This document shows positions 15,644 to 24,494 of a DNA stretch of 64,000 bases, in pieces (within the stretch, counting starts at the first letter, position 1; the number at the start of each line of letters is the position of its first letter). The DNA is from Candidatus Eiseniibacteriota bacterium (GTDB taxonomy: Bacteria > Orphanbacterota > Orphanbacteria > Orphanbacterales > Orphanbacteraceae): the NCBI GenBank assembly GCA_029262235.1, contig JAJCZU010000002.1, positions 1,078,927-1,142,926 on the forward strand, in the 5' to 3' direction. The notes beneath the pieces are model-generated. The model saw only the letters and a list, made by a program, of their open reading frames with translations. It was not told the origin of the DNA and did not search any database. Made by a program: the position numbers and the translations under genes.

Positions 15644-17992
15644 ATGATGATGCCAGCCTTCGACATGCTTCTCCGCTGCCTGCCTGGAGCGGCGGCCGCC
15701 CGCATGGGACAACTCCCCCCGGCACCCGGGGTTCTCGCGGCTGTCGCTGCTCTCATTCTCATGACTCTCTGGGCAGCACGACCGCACCGCCTGATTGAGC
15801 GGTGCGTGAAGATCGTCACGCCATCACTCATCGCGTTCAGCGTCGTGATCTGGGGAATCGCCGCCCCGACCATCGAGGGGGAGACGACCACGCCCCCGGT
15901 CTTCGGACCGGAAAGCTTCCGGGTCATTACGGCGAGGGGACGAACCGCTCTGATCGAAAGAGAGTCGACGCGGGAACGCTTTGCGTATCGTTTCGATGCA
16001 GACACGCGCGTGCGCGGACCGGGAGAGACGTTCACGGTCGCGGGCTCGTGTGAAGCGCTGCCGGGAGCGAGGAACCGGGGCGAACCGGACTGGCTTCGCT
16101 GGACACGGGAGCGTGGGGCGCAAGGCCTCATTCGCGGGGCGACGCTCCCCGTCGCGCCTCAGGACAACGGCTTCCGGCTCGCGGACGCGAGACGCGGTGT
16201 GCACGCGTATTTCGACGACTGGCCGCGTGAGACCGGGGAGCTCGCGCGGGCGCTCGTACTCGGCGATCGCTCCGGTCTCTCGAGCGACACGTTGTCTCTG
16301 TTCCGCCGGCTCGGCGTGTCGCATCTCCTGGCGCTCTCCGGTCTGCACACGGGCATCCTGTTCGGCGCACTTTTCACGCTGCTGCAGGCGGCCCGGGTCC
16401 CGGCACGCGCGGCCTCCCCGGCTGCGGCGGGCCTTCTCTGGGTGTTCGGAGCAGTCGCCGGCTTCCCCGTTTCTCTCTGTCGCTCCCTCGTAATGCTCAC
16501 GTTCTGGAGTGTGGCCCAGGCCGTGTCGATCCCCGCGAACCCGATTCAGATCCTCGCACTGGCTGCCTTGATTCTCGGCGTCATCGATCCTCCTTCGATC
16601 GGGGAGCCGGGGTTCCTGCTCTCGTTCGGCGCGACCGGATGGATTCTTGCAGGACACCGATTCTGGAAGCGGGCAGCGGCGCCGCACACGGAGAACGTGC
16701 CGCCGATGATCCGAAAGAGTGCCCGGATTCTGTGGCCGATCTGGATGGGCCTCTGCGCGTCTGTCGGCACGCTGCCGCTGCAGCTGGTCTGGTTCGGCAT
16801 GTGGGCGCCGGCGGGCATCGTGTGGACCGTGATTCTGACACCGCTCCTCGCGCTGACTCTGATTGCGTCGGCGGCAGCGGTGGTCTTCTCTGTCGTGCCC
16901 TCGGTGTCACTCGTTCCGTGGGCTGACGGGGCGGTGCTGGTCGCCACGCTTTTCTTTGAAACGGCGGCGTGGCTCGGCCGGCTGACAGCCGACCCGCTCC
17001 TGTTCGAGGGCACCACCGCAGCCCGCATTGCGATTGCCATCGGCGCAGCCTCACTCGTTCTCGTGGCCCGTCTGAGGCGAATCTATACGCCCGTCATCCT
17101 GCTGCCGGCGCTCGTCGGTCTTCTGCCGGTTCGTGACGACGCCCGGGAACTCGTGATCGACATTCTGGACATAGGACAAGGATCCGCGGCCGTAGTGCGC
17201 GTGCCGGACGGGCCGGTCCTTCTTTTCGACGCGGGGATCGGGCCGGCGCCTTACGATCGCGGCGCATCGACCGTGCTTCCATTCCTGCAGCGCCTCGATC
17301 GCCTGCCTGTCGACCGCTTCTATGCATCGCACGGCGACGCGGACCATATCGGCGGTGCAATCTCCCTCGCGAAGCGCGCGATGTTCCGGAGCGTGTACGG
17401 GGGAGGAAGGGAGGGGGAGACGACCGCGTCCACACTTCTCGATCAGGTCCTGACATCCGTCGGAATTCCCTGCGCAAGCGCCCTGGACGGATCCGTCGAG
17501 AACTGGGGGGCGGTTCGGCTTATCACTGTTTTCGCACCGGAAGATCTCAAGGGGGGAGGTCCGAACGACGCGTCGCTCGTCCAGATCCTGAGCTACGGCG
17601 ACTTTCGACTCTGGATCGGGGGCGACGCCTCATCCGAGCGCGAGGCCGACCTCGCGGCGCGCGGGCTTGCCGACAGAGTCCCGGTTCTGATCGCTTCTCA
17701 TCACGGGGCACGGTCAAGCACCCCCTGGTCGCTTCTCGCGAGGGCGCGCCCGCAGGTCGCCGTGATCTCGTGCGGGCGGAACAACCGCTACGGCCACCCC
17801 CATTCCGAGACAGTGCGCCGGCTGGAGGGGATCGGGGCCCGGATCGTGCGAACCGACGCCCATGGTGGTGTCACGATCCGCACGGACGGGCGGACCATGC
17901 GCGTCGAAACGCTCCTTCCGACCCCCGCCGTTTCGATCTATCGGCTCGCCCCCTCGGGGTCCAGGCATCAGAGTCGCCGAGTCGAGGGGTGA
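15644..17992 (+). CDS. comEC: ComEC/Rec2 family DNA-uptake channel
   Basis: About 782 aa from ATG 15644. The frame is open further up to ATG 15527, but that stretch looks unconserved and neither start has a clear ribosome site. Order of domains: N-terminal membrane helices, DUF4131 beta region, the Competence membrane domain (starting RRLGVSHLLALSGLHTGIL), many helices, then a metallo-beta-lactamase domain with DIGQGSAAVVRVP and the metal site SHGDADHIGG. ComEC moves single-stranded DNA across the inner membrane in transformation. The beta-lactamase part looks intact, so a functional channel is plausible. Confidence 0.88.
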   Translation: MMMPAFDMLLRCLPGAAAARMGQLPPAPGVLAAVAALILMTLWAARPHRLIERCVKIVTPSLIAFSVVIWGIAAPTIEGETTTPPVFGPESFRVITARGRTALIERESTRERFAYRFDADTRVRGPGETFTVAGSCEALPGARNRGEPDWLRWTRERGAQGLIRGATLPVAPQDNGFRLADARRGVHAYFDDWPRETGELARALVLGDRSGLSSDTLSLFRRLGVSHLLALSGLHTGILFGALFTLLQAARVPARAASPAAAGLLWVFGAVAGFPVSLCRSLVMLTFWSVAQAVSIPANPIQILALAALILGVIDPPSIGEPGFLLSFGATGWILAGHRFWKRAAAPHTENVPPMIRKSARILWPIWMGLCASVGTLPLQLVWFGMWAPAGIVWTVILTPLLALTLIASAAAVVFSVVPSVSLVPWADGAVLVATLFFETAAWLGRLTADPLLFEGTTAARIAIAIGAASLVLVARLRRIYTPVILLPALVGLLPVRDDARELVIDILDIGQGSAAVVRVPDGPVLLFDAGIGPAPYDRGASTVLPFLQRLDRLPVDRFYASHGDADHIGGAISLAKRAMFRSVYGGGREGETTASTLLDQVLTSVGIPCASALDGSVENWGAVRLITVFAPEDLKGGGPNDASLVQILSYGDFRLWIGGDASSEREADLAARGLADRVPVLIASHHGARSSTPWSLLARARPQVAVISCGRNNRYGHPHSETVRRLEGIGARIVRTDAHGGVTIRTDGRTMRVETLLPTPAVSIYRLAPSGSRHQSRRVEG

Positions 17993-18064
17993 CGCTCCGA
18001 AGGAGGCTGTGCTAGATTTCCTGTTCCGGGCAATTCCGCCCCGACTCACGACCGGGAGATCGTC

Positions 18065-18415
18065 ATGCAGCCGCAAGAGGTGGCCGAACACGCCGCCGAG
18101 CTCATGCTGGAAAAGAAAGCGAAGGATGTCGTCATCCTCGACCTGCGCGGGCTTTCGGGCGCGACCGATTATTTCGTAATCGGAAGCGCGGAGAACGAAG
18201 TGCAGGTCAAGGCGATTTCCGAGAGCGTAGTCAGCGGACTCGAGTCCGCGGGCAACCGCATCTATCACCTCGAAGGGTTCAGCGAACGGCGATGGGTGCT
18301 TCTCGACTGCATCGACATCGTCGTGCACATCTTTCTCGAAGAGCTACGCGAGTTCTACGGACTCGAACGCCTCTGGGGAGACGCACCGCTCGAAAGAAGG
18401 ATCGACAAGGAATGA
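18065..18415 (+). CDS. rsfS: Ribosomal silencing factor RsfS
   Basis: A 116-aa protein of the RsfS/Iojap/DUF143 family. Visible hallmarks are KAKDVVILDLRGLSGATDYF, VIGSAENEVQVKAI and a WVLLDCIDIVVHIFLEELRE-type core with the conserved DxxDxVVH pattern. RsfS binds L14 of the large subunit and blocks subunit joining in starvation. Its stop overlaps the argS start by 4 nt, so the two are coupled. A possible extended -10 (TGTGCTAGATT) lies about 50 nt upstream. Confidence 0.92.
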   Translation: MQPQEVAEHAAELMLEKKAKDVVILDLRGLSGATDYFVIGSAENEVQVKAISESVVSGLESAGNRIYHLEGFSERRWVLLDCIDIVVHIFLEELREFYGLERLWGDAPLERRIDKE

Positions 18416-20172
18416 TCCGCCAGCAGGTCGAAGAGTTCCTGTTTCAGGTGCTGCGCGCGCGTCCCGAGGAGACGGACCTCTCTTCCGTCAGCGTCGATTC
18501 CACACGCGACCCGGCGCATGGCGACCTCGCGCTGAATGCCGCGATGGTTTTCGCGAAGCAATGGAAAAGACCGCCGCGCGAAATCGCGGAAGAACTGGCC
18601 GCGTCGTTTCGCACATCCCCCCTCATTGCCGCCGTCGAAATCGCCGGGCCTGGTTTCATCAACTTTCGCATCGCTCCGGCCGCGTATCAGGAACTGCTTC
18701 GCGAAATTCTGGCGCAGGGCCCTGCGTTCGGAACACGCACCGCGAAAGAACCGCGGCGCGAGCAGATCGAATTCGTCAGCGCGAACCCGACCGGGCCCGT
18801 CAACGTCGTGAGTGCGCGGGCGGCTGCCGTCGGCGATACGCTCGCGCGCCTGTTCGAGGCGATCGGCATCGAGGCCGAGCGTGAGTTCTACGTGAACGAC
18901 CACGGCAATCAGGTAGACCATCTGCTCGATTCCGTCCTCTATTATCTGAACGGCGAAAAGGGCGAGTTCCCGGAAAACGGATATAGGGGCGATTACGTGA
19001 GTGAAATCGCGGCCGAAGCGCGCAGCGGATTTCTCGCGCTCCTCGTCGAAGGAGAGGAGGATCCGGACACCGCTCGGCTCGCGGCGCTCCGGGAAGCGAT
19101 CCCGGCCCTGGTCGCGGGCGACAGCGGGCCGTGGGAGGGTGCGTCGCCTGAAGCGGGCAGCGCCGTTTCCGTTACGGCGGCAACCCGGCGCGGACTGCTC
19201 CGCCAGTGGGTGCTCGAGCGAATGCTGGCGTGGCAGCGCAACGATCTCGAAGCATTCGGCGTCCGCTTCCAAAGCTGGTTCCGCGAGTCTTCACTCCATG
19301 CCGGCAGCGACATCGACGATACCTATGCCGGGCTCGAAAAATCCGGCGACGTGTTCGAAAACGACGGCGCTCACTGGTTCCGTTCTACGAAATACGGCGA
19401 CGAGGCGGATCGCGTATTGGTCCGGTCGAACGGACAGCCCACGTACTTTCTGGCTGACATCGCGTATCACAGAACGAAGGCCGAGAGGAAGTACGACCAC
19501 GCCATCGATATCCTCGGACCGGATCATCACGGGCATATTGCGCGCATGCTCGGCGCCATGCGCGCGCTCGGCTGTCCGGACGAATGGCTCGAGATCATGA
19601 TCGTGCAGCAGGTCAATCTTCTGAAGGACGGCAAACCCGTCAAGATGTCGAAGCGAGCGGGCGACTTCATCGCCCTTCGCGAGCTCATCGATGAGGTGGG
19701 GACCGATGCCGCGCGTTTCTTTTTCGTCATGCTGAAGCCAAACACGCATTTGAATTTCGATCTCGACCTCGCGAAGAGCAGGAGTCTCGAGAATCCGGTT
19801 TACTACGTACAGTACGCCCACGCACGCGTATGCAGTGTCCTGCGACACGCGGAGGCCGCCGGCATCGAACCGGGAGCGCACAGGAAGGCGGACCTGGCCT
19901 TTCTGACGGAAACCGACGATCTTTCCCTTCTCAAGAATCTCGACCGTTATCCGGATACGGTCGAAGCGGCGGCTCTCACACGAGAACCGCAGCGCATCCC
20001 TACATACTTAAAGGAACTGGCTTCGGAGTTTCACGGCTACTATCACAAAGTGAAAGTAGTGACGGACGACCGGCCGCTGACGCTCGCTCGCCTTGCCCTG
20101 CTCGAGGGCACGCGCACCGTGCTTCAAAACGGTCTCGCCCTGCTTGCTGTGGACGCTCCCGATGCCATGTAG
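18412..20172 (+). CDS. argS: Arginyl-tRNA synthetase
   Basis: A 586-aa protein with start ATG 18412 inside the rsfS stop. An N-terminal Arg-tRNA synthetase additional domain precedes the class-I catalytic domain with FVSANPTGPVNVVSARAAAVGD. A normal KMSKR loop follows (KPVKMSKRAGDFIAL), then the C-terminal DALR anticodon-binding domain (PVYYVQYAHARVCSVLR). The HIGH-type ATP motif, which normally follows NPTGP as LHIGH or similar, reads VNVVS here. Length and the remaining motifs are normal, so the enzyme is probably active. Confidence 0.93.
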   Translation: MIRQQVEEFLFQVLRARPEETDLSSVSVDSTRDPAHGDLALNAAMVFAKQWKRPPREIAEELAASFRTSPLIAAVEIAGPGFINFRIAPAAYQELLREILAQGPAFGTRTAKEPRREQIEFVSANPTGPVNVVSARAAAVGDTLARLFEAIGIEAEREFYVNDHGNQVDHLLDSVLYYLNGEKGEFPENGYRGDYVSEIAAEARSGFLALLVEGEEDPDTARLAALREAIPALVAGDSGPWEGASPEAGSAVSVTAATRRGLLRQWVLERMLAWQRNDLEAFGVRFQSWFRESSLHAGSDIDDTYAGLEKSGDVFENDGAHWFRSTKYGDEADRVLVRSNGQPTYFLADIAYHRTKAERKYDHAIDILGPDHHGHIARMLGAMRALGCPDEWLEIMIVQQVNLLKDGKPVKMSKRAGDFIALRELIDEVGTDAARFFFVMLKPNTHLNFDLDLAKSRSLENPVYYVQYAHARVCSVLRHAEAAGIEPGAHRKADLAFLTETDDLSLLKNLDRYPDTVEAAALTREPQRIPTYLKELASEFHGYYHKVKVVTDDRPLTLARLALLEGTRTVLQNGLALLAVDAPDAM

Positions 20173-20185
20173 CGAGGAAATTCCC

Positions 20186-21088
20186 ATGTCCATACTCGTA
20201 GTCGGCTCGATCGTGCTCGACCATATTCGCTCCCCGTACGGTTCGTCGGAGGGAGCGCTCGGGGGGTCGGCCGTTTATTTTGCGGGCGCGGCATGCCACT
20301 ATGCGCCCGTGCGCCTCGTGGGCGTCGTCGGCGATGACTTCCCGGAAGAGGGAAACGAATTCCTTACGCAAAGCGGAATCGATACGATGGGATTGACCCG
20401 TGTGGCCGGCAAGACATTTCAGTACGAAGCGGAATATCCCGCCGACATGCAGGACCGCAAGACCATCCGGACCGACCTGAACGTGTTCGAACACTTTCGC
20501 CCGGAAATCCCCGAGTCCTACAGGGACACGCCGATCGTGTTTCTCGGAAACATCGATCCCGTCCTGCAGATCGAAGTGCTCGACCAGGTGAAGGGCCCGA
20601 AGCATGTGGCCGCCGACACCATGAACTACTGGATTCACGGGCACCGCGAGAATCTGATCAAGATGCTCGGGCGGATCGACACGCTCATATTGAACGACAG
20701 CGAAGCTCGTGAGCTTACGGGGGAATCGAATCTCGTCGCGGCGATGAAGGCCATTACCGCCCTCGGGCCGTCGATCGTCATTCTGAAGAAGGGCGAGCAC
20801 GGAGCGCTCCTTTACCAGGACGGAGACTTCTTTCACGTCCCGGCGTTCCCGGTCGAAATCGTAAAGGATCCCACCGGAGCGGGGGACGCGTTTGCCGGCG
20901 GGCTTCTCGGCTTCATCGCGCGATGCGGCAAGTTCGACCGGCGCACCTGGATGGAGGCGATGCAGCACGGCACGGCCGTCGCTTCTTTCGTCGTCGAGGA
21001 ATTCGGGCCGGCTCCTCTCCGCCAGCTCGATCACGACAAGATCGAATCGCGTATTGCGCGACTTCGCGCCATGGTCACACTTCCCTGA
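20186..21088 (+). CDS. PfkB-family sugar/nucleoside kinase
   Basis: A 300-aa protein with start ATG 20186, preceded by AGCGAGGAAA. PfkB signatures: ALGGSAVYFAGAACHY near the N-terminus and the ATP/anion-hole motif DPTGAGDAFAGGLLG near residues 230-245. The family phosphorylates ribose, adenosine, fructose and similar substrates; the substrate here cannot be told from motifs. The gene lies 13 nt after argS in the same operon. Confidence 0.85.
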   Translation: MSILVVGSIVLDHIRSPYGSSEGALGGSAVYFAGAACHYAPVRLVGVVGDDFPEEGNEFLTQSGIDTMGLTRVAGKTFQYEAEYPADMQDRKTIRTDLNVFEHFRPEIPESYRDTPIVFLGNIDPVLQIEVLDQVKGPKHVAADTMNYWIHGHRENLIKMLGRIDTLILNDSEARELTGESNLVAAMKAITALGPSIVILKKGEHGALLYQDGDFFHVPAFPVEIVKDPTGAGDAFAGGLLGFIARCGKFDRRTWMEAMQHGTAVASFVVEEFGPAPLRQLDHDKIESRIARLRAMVTLP

Positions 21089-21133
21089 CCGTGGTTTCCT
21101 GTGGTACTGTTTTTTAATACAAAGGGGTACCGC

Positions 21134-21886
21134 ATGCCAGGCAATCCTGACGACTACTCGGACGAAATCGTGACTGACCCGAAAGCGGTGGAGCGCGCCG
21201 TCAACTCGCTGCCCGGCGTCGTGTCGTCGCGGCTTGTGACGAACCGCGCGGGGAACGTGCTCGAGCTGCATGTCGTGGCGTCGACCGACCGTGGATCCCG
21301 CGACATCCTGCGCGACATCGAGTCCACGCTCGACTCCGGCTTCGGCATCCAGATCACGAGAGACCAGATCAACCTCGCCAGCATGGACGGCGACCCCGCC
21401 GACGAATGGGGAGCGGGATCTTCGGAGCCTTCCCCGTCGAAAGGAACGGTTTCCATGCCTCGCATCCGCTTCGTGAACCTTCGAACGAACCTGACGGCCG
21501 ACGGCGGAGACGTACAGGTCACGCTCGGACGTGGCAGGCACCAGGGAATCGGCCAGAGTTCGTTCGTGCTCGGAAGCACGCCGGCACTGGCCGCGTCCGA
21601 AGCGACGCTGCGCGCGATGGAGCGCTTTTACGAAGACGCCAGTTTTCGCGTGGCAAGTGTGGATGTGCGGCCGGTGGGTTCGCACGAAGGGGTCTTCGTT
21701 CATATTGAAGCGAATCGGCGCGGGCGTGTCGTGCCACTGCTTGGCTCGGCGATCGTACAGCGCGACCTGGCCCTTTCGACGCTGTTCGCCACGCTGGATG
21801 CCATCAACCGTTTTGTCGGAAGGCTTCGTCCGGCAGAAGCGGTCGAATGGGTCGTCGGGCCCGATACCGAACTCGACTCACTCTAG
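21134..21886 (+). CDS. Conserved protein of unknown function
   Basis: A 250-aa protein, start ATG 21134, with AAAGGGG as ribosome site. Two parts are visible. The first (about residues 10-95) has a ferredoxin-like pattern: AVNSLPGVVSSRLVTNRAGN, then ELHVVASTDRGSRDILRDIE, then FGIQITRDQINLA. A short Ser/Pro linker follows. The second part (about residues 115-250) has repeated strands (FVNLRTNLTADGGDVQVTLG) and helices rich in Ala. I have a weak memory of similar N-termini in uncharacterised proteins but no function. It sits between a PfkB kinase and purM. Confidence 0.8.
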   Translation: MPGNPDDYSDEIVTDPKAVERAVNSLPGVVSSRLVTNRAGNVLELHVVASTDRGSRDILRDIESTLDSGFGIQITRDQINLASMDGDPADEWGAGSSEPSPSKGTVSMPRIRFVNLRTNLTADGGDVQVTLGRGRHQGIGQSSFVLGSTPALAASEATLRAMERFYEDASFRVASVDVRPVGSHEGVFVHIEANRRGRVVPLLGSAIVQRDLALSTLFATLDAINRFVGRLRPAEAVEWVVGPDTELDSL

Positions 21887-21921
21887 TCTCGAGAGACAGC
21901 TGCCGTTTCATGGAGGGGCGC

Positions 21922-22938
21922 GTGGACTACAAAAGCGCCGGCGTCGATACCGACTCCCACAAACTCGCACTCGACAAAGTCAAAGACAAGATCCGGCGAA
22001 CATTCGGCAAGCGCGTGGTGGGAGACGTCGGGCACTTCGGCGGACTGTACGAAGTACCCGGTGACCCCGGCCGCGTTCTCGTAGCGACCACAGACGGACT
22101 CGGCACGAAAGTACATCTGCTCGCCAGGCTCGGGTACCATGACCGCGTAGGGCGGGATCTCGTCAATCACTGCCTGAACGACATCGGCGTCATGGGCGCC
22201 ACTCCGCTCTTCTTCCTCGATTACATTGCCGGTGCCTCTCTGAAGCCTTCGATCCTCGCGCCCCTGCTCGACGGATTCGCCCAGGCCTGTCTCGACGAGC
22301 ACGTTTCCATGATCGGGGGTGAGACGGCCGAGATGCCGGGCGTCTACGAGCCCGGCTGCTACGACGTAGCGGGCTTTCTCGTCGGCATCGTCGCACGGAC
22401 CGACATCCTGGACGGACGCGATATCCAGCCCGGAGACTGCATCCTCGGCTTCCCGTCGAACGGGCTGCATACGAACGGATACAGCCTCGCTACGCGCGCC
22501 CTGTTCGACGCGGGCGGGCTCACCACGGCCTCCTCGATGCCTGACGGCGCCGGAACGGTCGGCGATGCCCTCGCGGCCACGCACCTGTCGTATCGCCGGG
22601 AGCTGGACGCACTCCGAAGCCTGGCGCGCGGGTTCGCTCATATCACGGGAGGGGGGCTCGTGGAGAACGTACCGAGGATTCTTCCTGTCGGCTGCGACGC
22701 CGTCTTCCGGCGCAATTCCTGGGACATTCCTTCGATCTTTCCGCTGATCCAGGAGAGCGGCGACGTGGATCCGGTCGAAATGGACCGCGTGTTCAATATG
22801 GGGCTCGGAATGGTCGCCGTGCTTCCGCAGACATCACTTGCCGATGCCGGGAAGAATCTTCGCAGGAACGACCTCCCGTATCGTGTCGTCGGCGAAGTCG
22901 TGCCCGGAACACGCGAAGCCCGCATTATTGATGAATAA
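21922..22938 (+). CDS. purM: Phosphoribosylformylglycinamidine cyclo-ligase
   Basis: A 338-aa protein. I chose GTG 21922 (opening MDYKSAGVDTD, the usual PurM start) because GGAGGGG at 21912-21918 is placed for it; ATG 21910 overlaps that site. AIR synthase motifs: TTDGLGTKVHL, NHCLNDIGVMGATPLFFLDY, MIGGETAEMPGVY, GFPSNGLHTNGYS, HITGGGLVENVPR. It makes aminoimidazole ribotide in purine synthesis. Overlaps the cutA start by 8 nt. Confidence 0.95.
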   Translation: MDYKSAGVDTDSHKLALDKVKDKIRRTFGKRVVGDVGHFGGLYEVPGDPGRVLVATTDGLGTKVHLLARLGYHDRVGRDLVNHCLNDIGVMGATPLFFLDYIAGASLKPSILAPLLDGFAQACLDEHVSMIGGETAEMPGVYEPGCYDVAGFLVGIVARTDILDGRDIQPGDCILGFPSNGLHTNGYSLATRALFDAGGLTTASSMPDGAGTVGDALAATHLSYRRELDALRSLARGFAHITGGGLVENVPRILPVGCDAVFRRNSWDIPSIFPLIQESGDVDPVEMDRVFNMGLGMVAVLPQTSLADAGKNLRRNDLPYRVVGEVVPGTREARIIDE

Positions 22939-23290
22939 ATCATCCACTGATCGGAATCCCGAAACGACAACCGATTGCTGCGTGGCATTCGTCACCGTTC
23001 CGGCGGACGCCGCGCGCTCATTCGCGCGCGCCCTGATCGAGTATCAGGTGGCCGCCTGCGTCAATGCCGTTTCCCCGGTCCATTCGACTTACCGATGGGA
23101 GGGGAGTATCGAAGAAGTGGAAGAAACGCTTCTGATGATCAAGACGACGGTCGCGCGCAGGAACGATCTCATCCGGGCCGTCGAGAAACTGCATCCGTAC
23201 GACGAACCTGAAGTCATTTTCGTCCCGATCGAGGCCGGCCGCCCTTCGTACCTCGCCTGGATACGAGACTCCGTGAGCGGGCGCCCATGA
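22931..23290 (+). CDS. cutA: CutA1 divalent-cation tolerance protein
   Basis: A 119-aa protein from ATG 22931, inside the end of purM. The CutA1 pattern is clear: VTVPADAARSFARALIE, AACVNAVSPVHSTYRWEGSI, LLMIKTT, and the conserved LHPYDEPEVIFVPI. CutA1 is a small trimer linked to copper tolerance, though its direct role is unclear. The first about 15 residues are extra and unconserved. The stop overlaps the methyltransferase start by 4 nt. Confidence 0.92.
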   Translation: MNKSSTDRNPETTTDCCVAFVTVPADAARSFARALIEYQVAACVNAVSPVHSTYRWEGSIEEVEETLLMIKTTVARRNDLIRAVEKLHPYDEPEVIFVPIEAGRPSYLAWIRDSVSGRP

Positions 23291-24015
23291 CCGAACCGTG
23301 GTACCAGAAAGCGTTCGGCGCTCATTACCCCGCCATTTATGCGCACCGAAACAACGAGGAGGCCGTTACGGTATCGAACACGCTTGCGGGAGTGGTATCA
23401 CTCCATGACGCGGACGTGCTCGACGTCGCATGCGGCGGGGGACGCCACATGGCCGCGATGGGGCGCCAGGGCGCGCGCATGTTCGGCCTCGACCTCTCGC
23501 TGCCCCTGCTTCGCACGATTTCGATAAATGAGCGTATTGTCCGGGGCGACATGCGATCGCTGCCTTTTCAGAGCGGCGCATTCGACGGGGCTTGCAACCT
23601 GTTCACGTCGTTCGGATACTTTCCGGCGCGGTCCGAAAACGAATCGGTCCTGCATGAAGTGCGGCGTATCCTGAAACCCGGCGGCTGGTTTCTGTTCGAC
23701 TATCTGAACGACGCGCGCACTCTGGCAGGTCTCGTTCCCCGATCCGAGCGGACCGTCGGAAACTATCATCTCGACGAGCGGCGCAGCCACGATCCGGACA
23801 CCGGCATTCTCAGGAAAACGGTCGTACTTACGGCACCCGGCGAGGCCCCCCTCGAATGGGCCGAGGAACTGCTCCTCTACTCGCCGGACGAGCTGCGGGA
23901 AGCGGCTGCCGGCGCCGGGTTTCGTGAAAGTGCGGTCTGGGGCGGATATGACGGGACCCCGTTCGACGCGCACGAGTCCGACCGGCTCATACTGCTTCTC
24001 GAGCCGGCGTCATGA
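23287..24015 (+). CDS. Class I SAM-dependent methyltransferase
   Basis: A 242-aa protein. Motif I is VLDVACGGGRHM, motif II includes GLDLSLPLL, the post-motif segment reads VRGDMRSLPFQSGAFDGACN, and LKPGGWFLFDYLN is the motif III region. This is the UbiE/YcgJ-like superfamily, and the substrate is unknown. The ATGA overlap with cutA and with the next small gene suggests co-translation. Confidence 0.87.
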   Translation: MTEPWYQKAFGAHYPAIYAHRNNEEAVTVSNTLAGVVSLHDADVLDVACGGGRHMAAMGRQGARMFGLDLSLPLLRTISINERIVRGDMRSLPFQSGAFDGACNLFTSFGYFPARSENESVLHEVRRILKPGGWFLFDYLNDARTLAGLVPRSERTVGNYHLDERRSHDPDTGILRKTVVLTAPGEAPLEWAEELLLYSPDELREAAAGAGFRESAVWGGYDGTPFDAHESDRLILLLEPAS

Positions 24016-24128
24016 GCCCCCCGAAACCTCCGTTCTGGGCCGGAATCCTGATCCAGGCCGTATTCTGGGTGCTCGTCCTTTTTCTCGCATCCGGGCTCGC
24101 GATCGTGATCGCTTCCGCCGATCAATAG
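24012..24128 (+). CDS. Small membrane peptide, 38 aa
   Basis: ATG 24012 overlaps the methyltransferase stop (ATGA). The product has a short Pro-rich cytoplasmic start (MSPPKPPFWAG) and one long hydrophobic helix over about residues 10-35, then ends SADQ. I do not recognise a family. Tight coupling and a clean transmembrane segment support a real product. Confidence 0.55.
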   Translation: MSPPKPPFWAGILIQAVFWVLVLFLASGLAIVIASADQ

Positions 24129-24156
24129 AGCAAACTGCGGTGAAATCCCCGAATCC

Positions 24157-24185
24157 TTGACGAAACGGTGATTTCCGGGTACAGT
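24157..24185 (+). promoter_or_regulatory. Sigma-70 promoter for the small secreted protein / TPR activator operon
   Basis: TTGACG (24157-24162), 17-bp spacer, TACAGT (24180-24185). Transcription would start near 24192, which leaves GTG 24218 as the usable start of the next gene. Confidence 0.65.
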
Positions 24186-24217
24186 TTCCTATGGGATCTA
24201 TCTTCAGGGAGAAGTAC

Positions 24218-24442
24218 GTGAAACTTCGCTGGCAATCCATTCTTCTCGTTCTCCTTCTCTTCATCACTCTTGTCCCCACCTCCAGTTTCGGTACCGGTGA
24301 CGGTGACATTCCCGAATTGAACTTCAATCGGGTCATACAACCGGGAGCCACGGCAACGACCGAATCGACGGACGCCACGATCTTCCAGCAATACTGGTTG
24401 ATTCTGCAGGTGATCCTTCAGGCGCTGGAAACCCTTCTCTGA
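24218..24442 (+). CDS. Small secreted or membrane-bound protein, unknown
   Basis: A 74-aa protein from GTG 24218, chosen because AGGGAGAAG lies just upstream and the promoter would exclude ATG 24191. Signal peptide (KLRWQSILLVLLLFITLVP), a Gly/Asp-rich stretch, then a hydrophobic C-terminal helix (IFQQYWLILQVILQALETLL). No family recognised. It sits 48 nt ahead of the TPR-GAF sigma-54 activator and is probably on the same mRNA. Confidence 0.6.
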   Translation: MKLRWQSILLVLLLFITLVPTSSFGTGDGDIPELNFNRVIQPGATATTESTDATIFQQYWLILQVILQALETLL

Positions 24443-24470
24443 TAGCGTTTTGTCTACCGGGGGAGAAACG

Positions 24471-24494
24471 ATGGGCACCGAGTGGGAAGAATGA
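24471..24494 (+). CDS. Possible 7-codon upstream ORF coupled to the activator gene
   Basis: ATG GGC ACC GAG TGG GAA GAA TGA, with GGGGGAGA at 24459-24466 as ribosome site. Its TGA overlaps the ATG of the next gene (ATGA at 24491-24494), while that gene has no well-placed ribosome site of its own. Translational coupling is inferred. Confidence 0.35.
   Translation: MGTEWEE

Noticed and set aside
20000..21703. 567-codon minus-strand open frame over the PfkB and unknown genes
   Set aside because: The plus strand holds a clear PfkB kinase with GAGD motif; the antisense translation has no recognisable domain.
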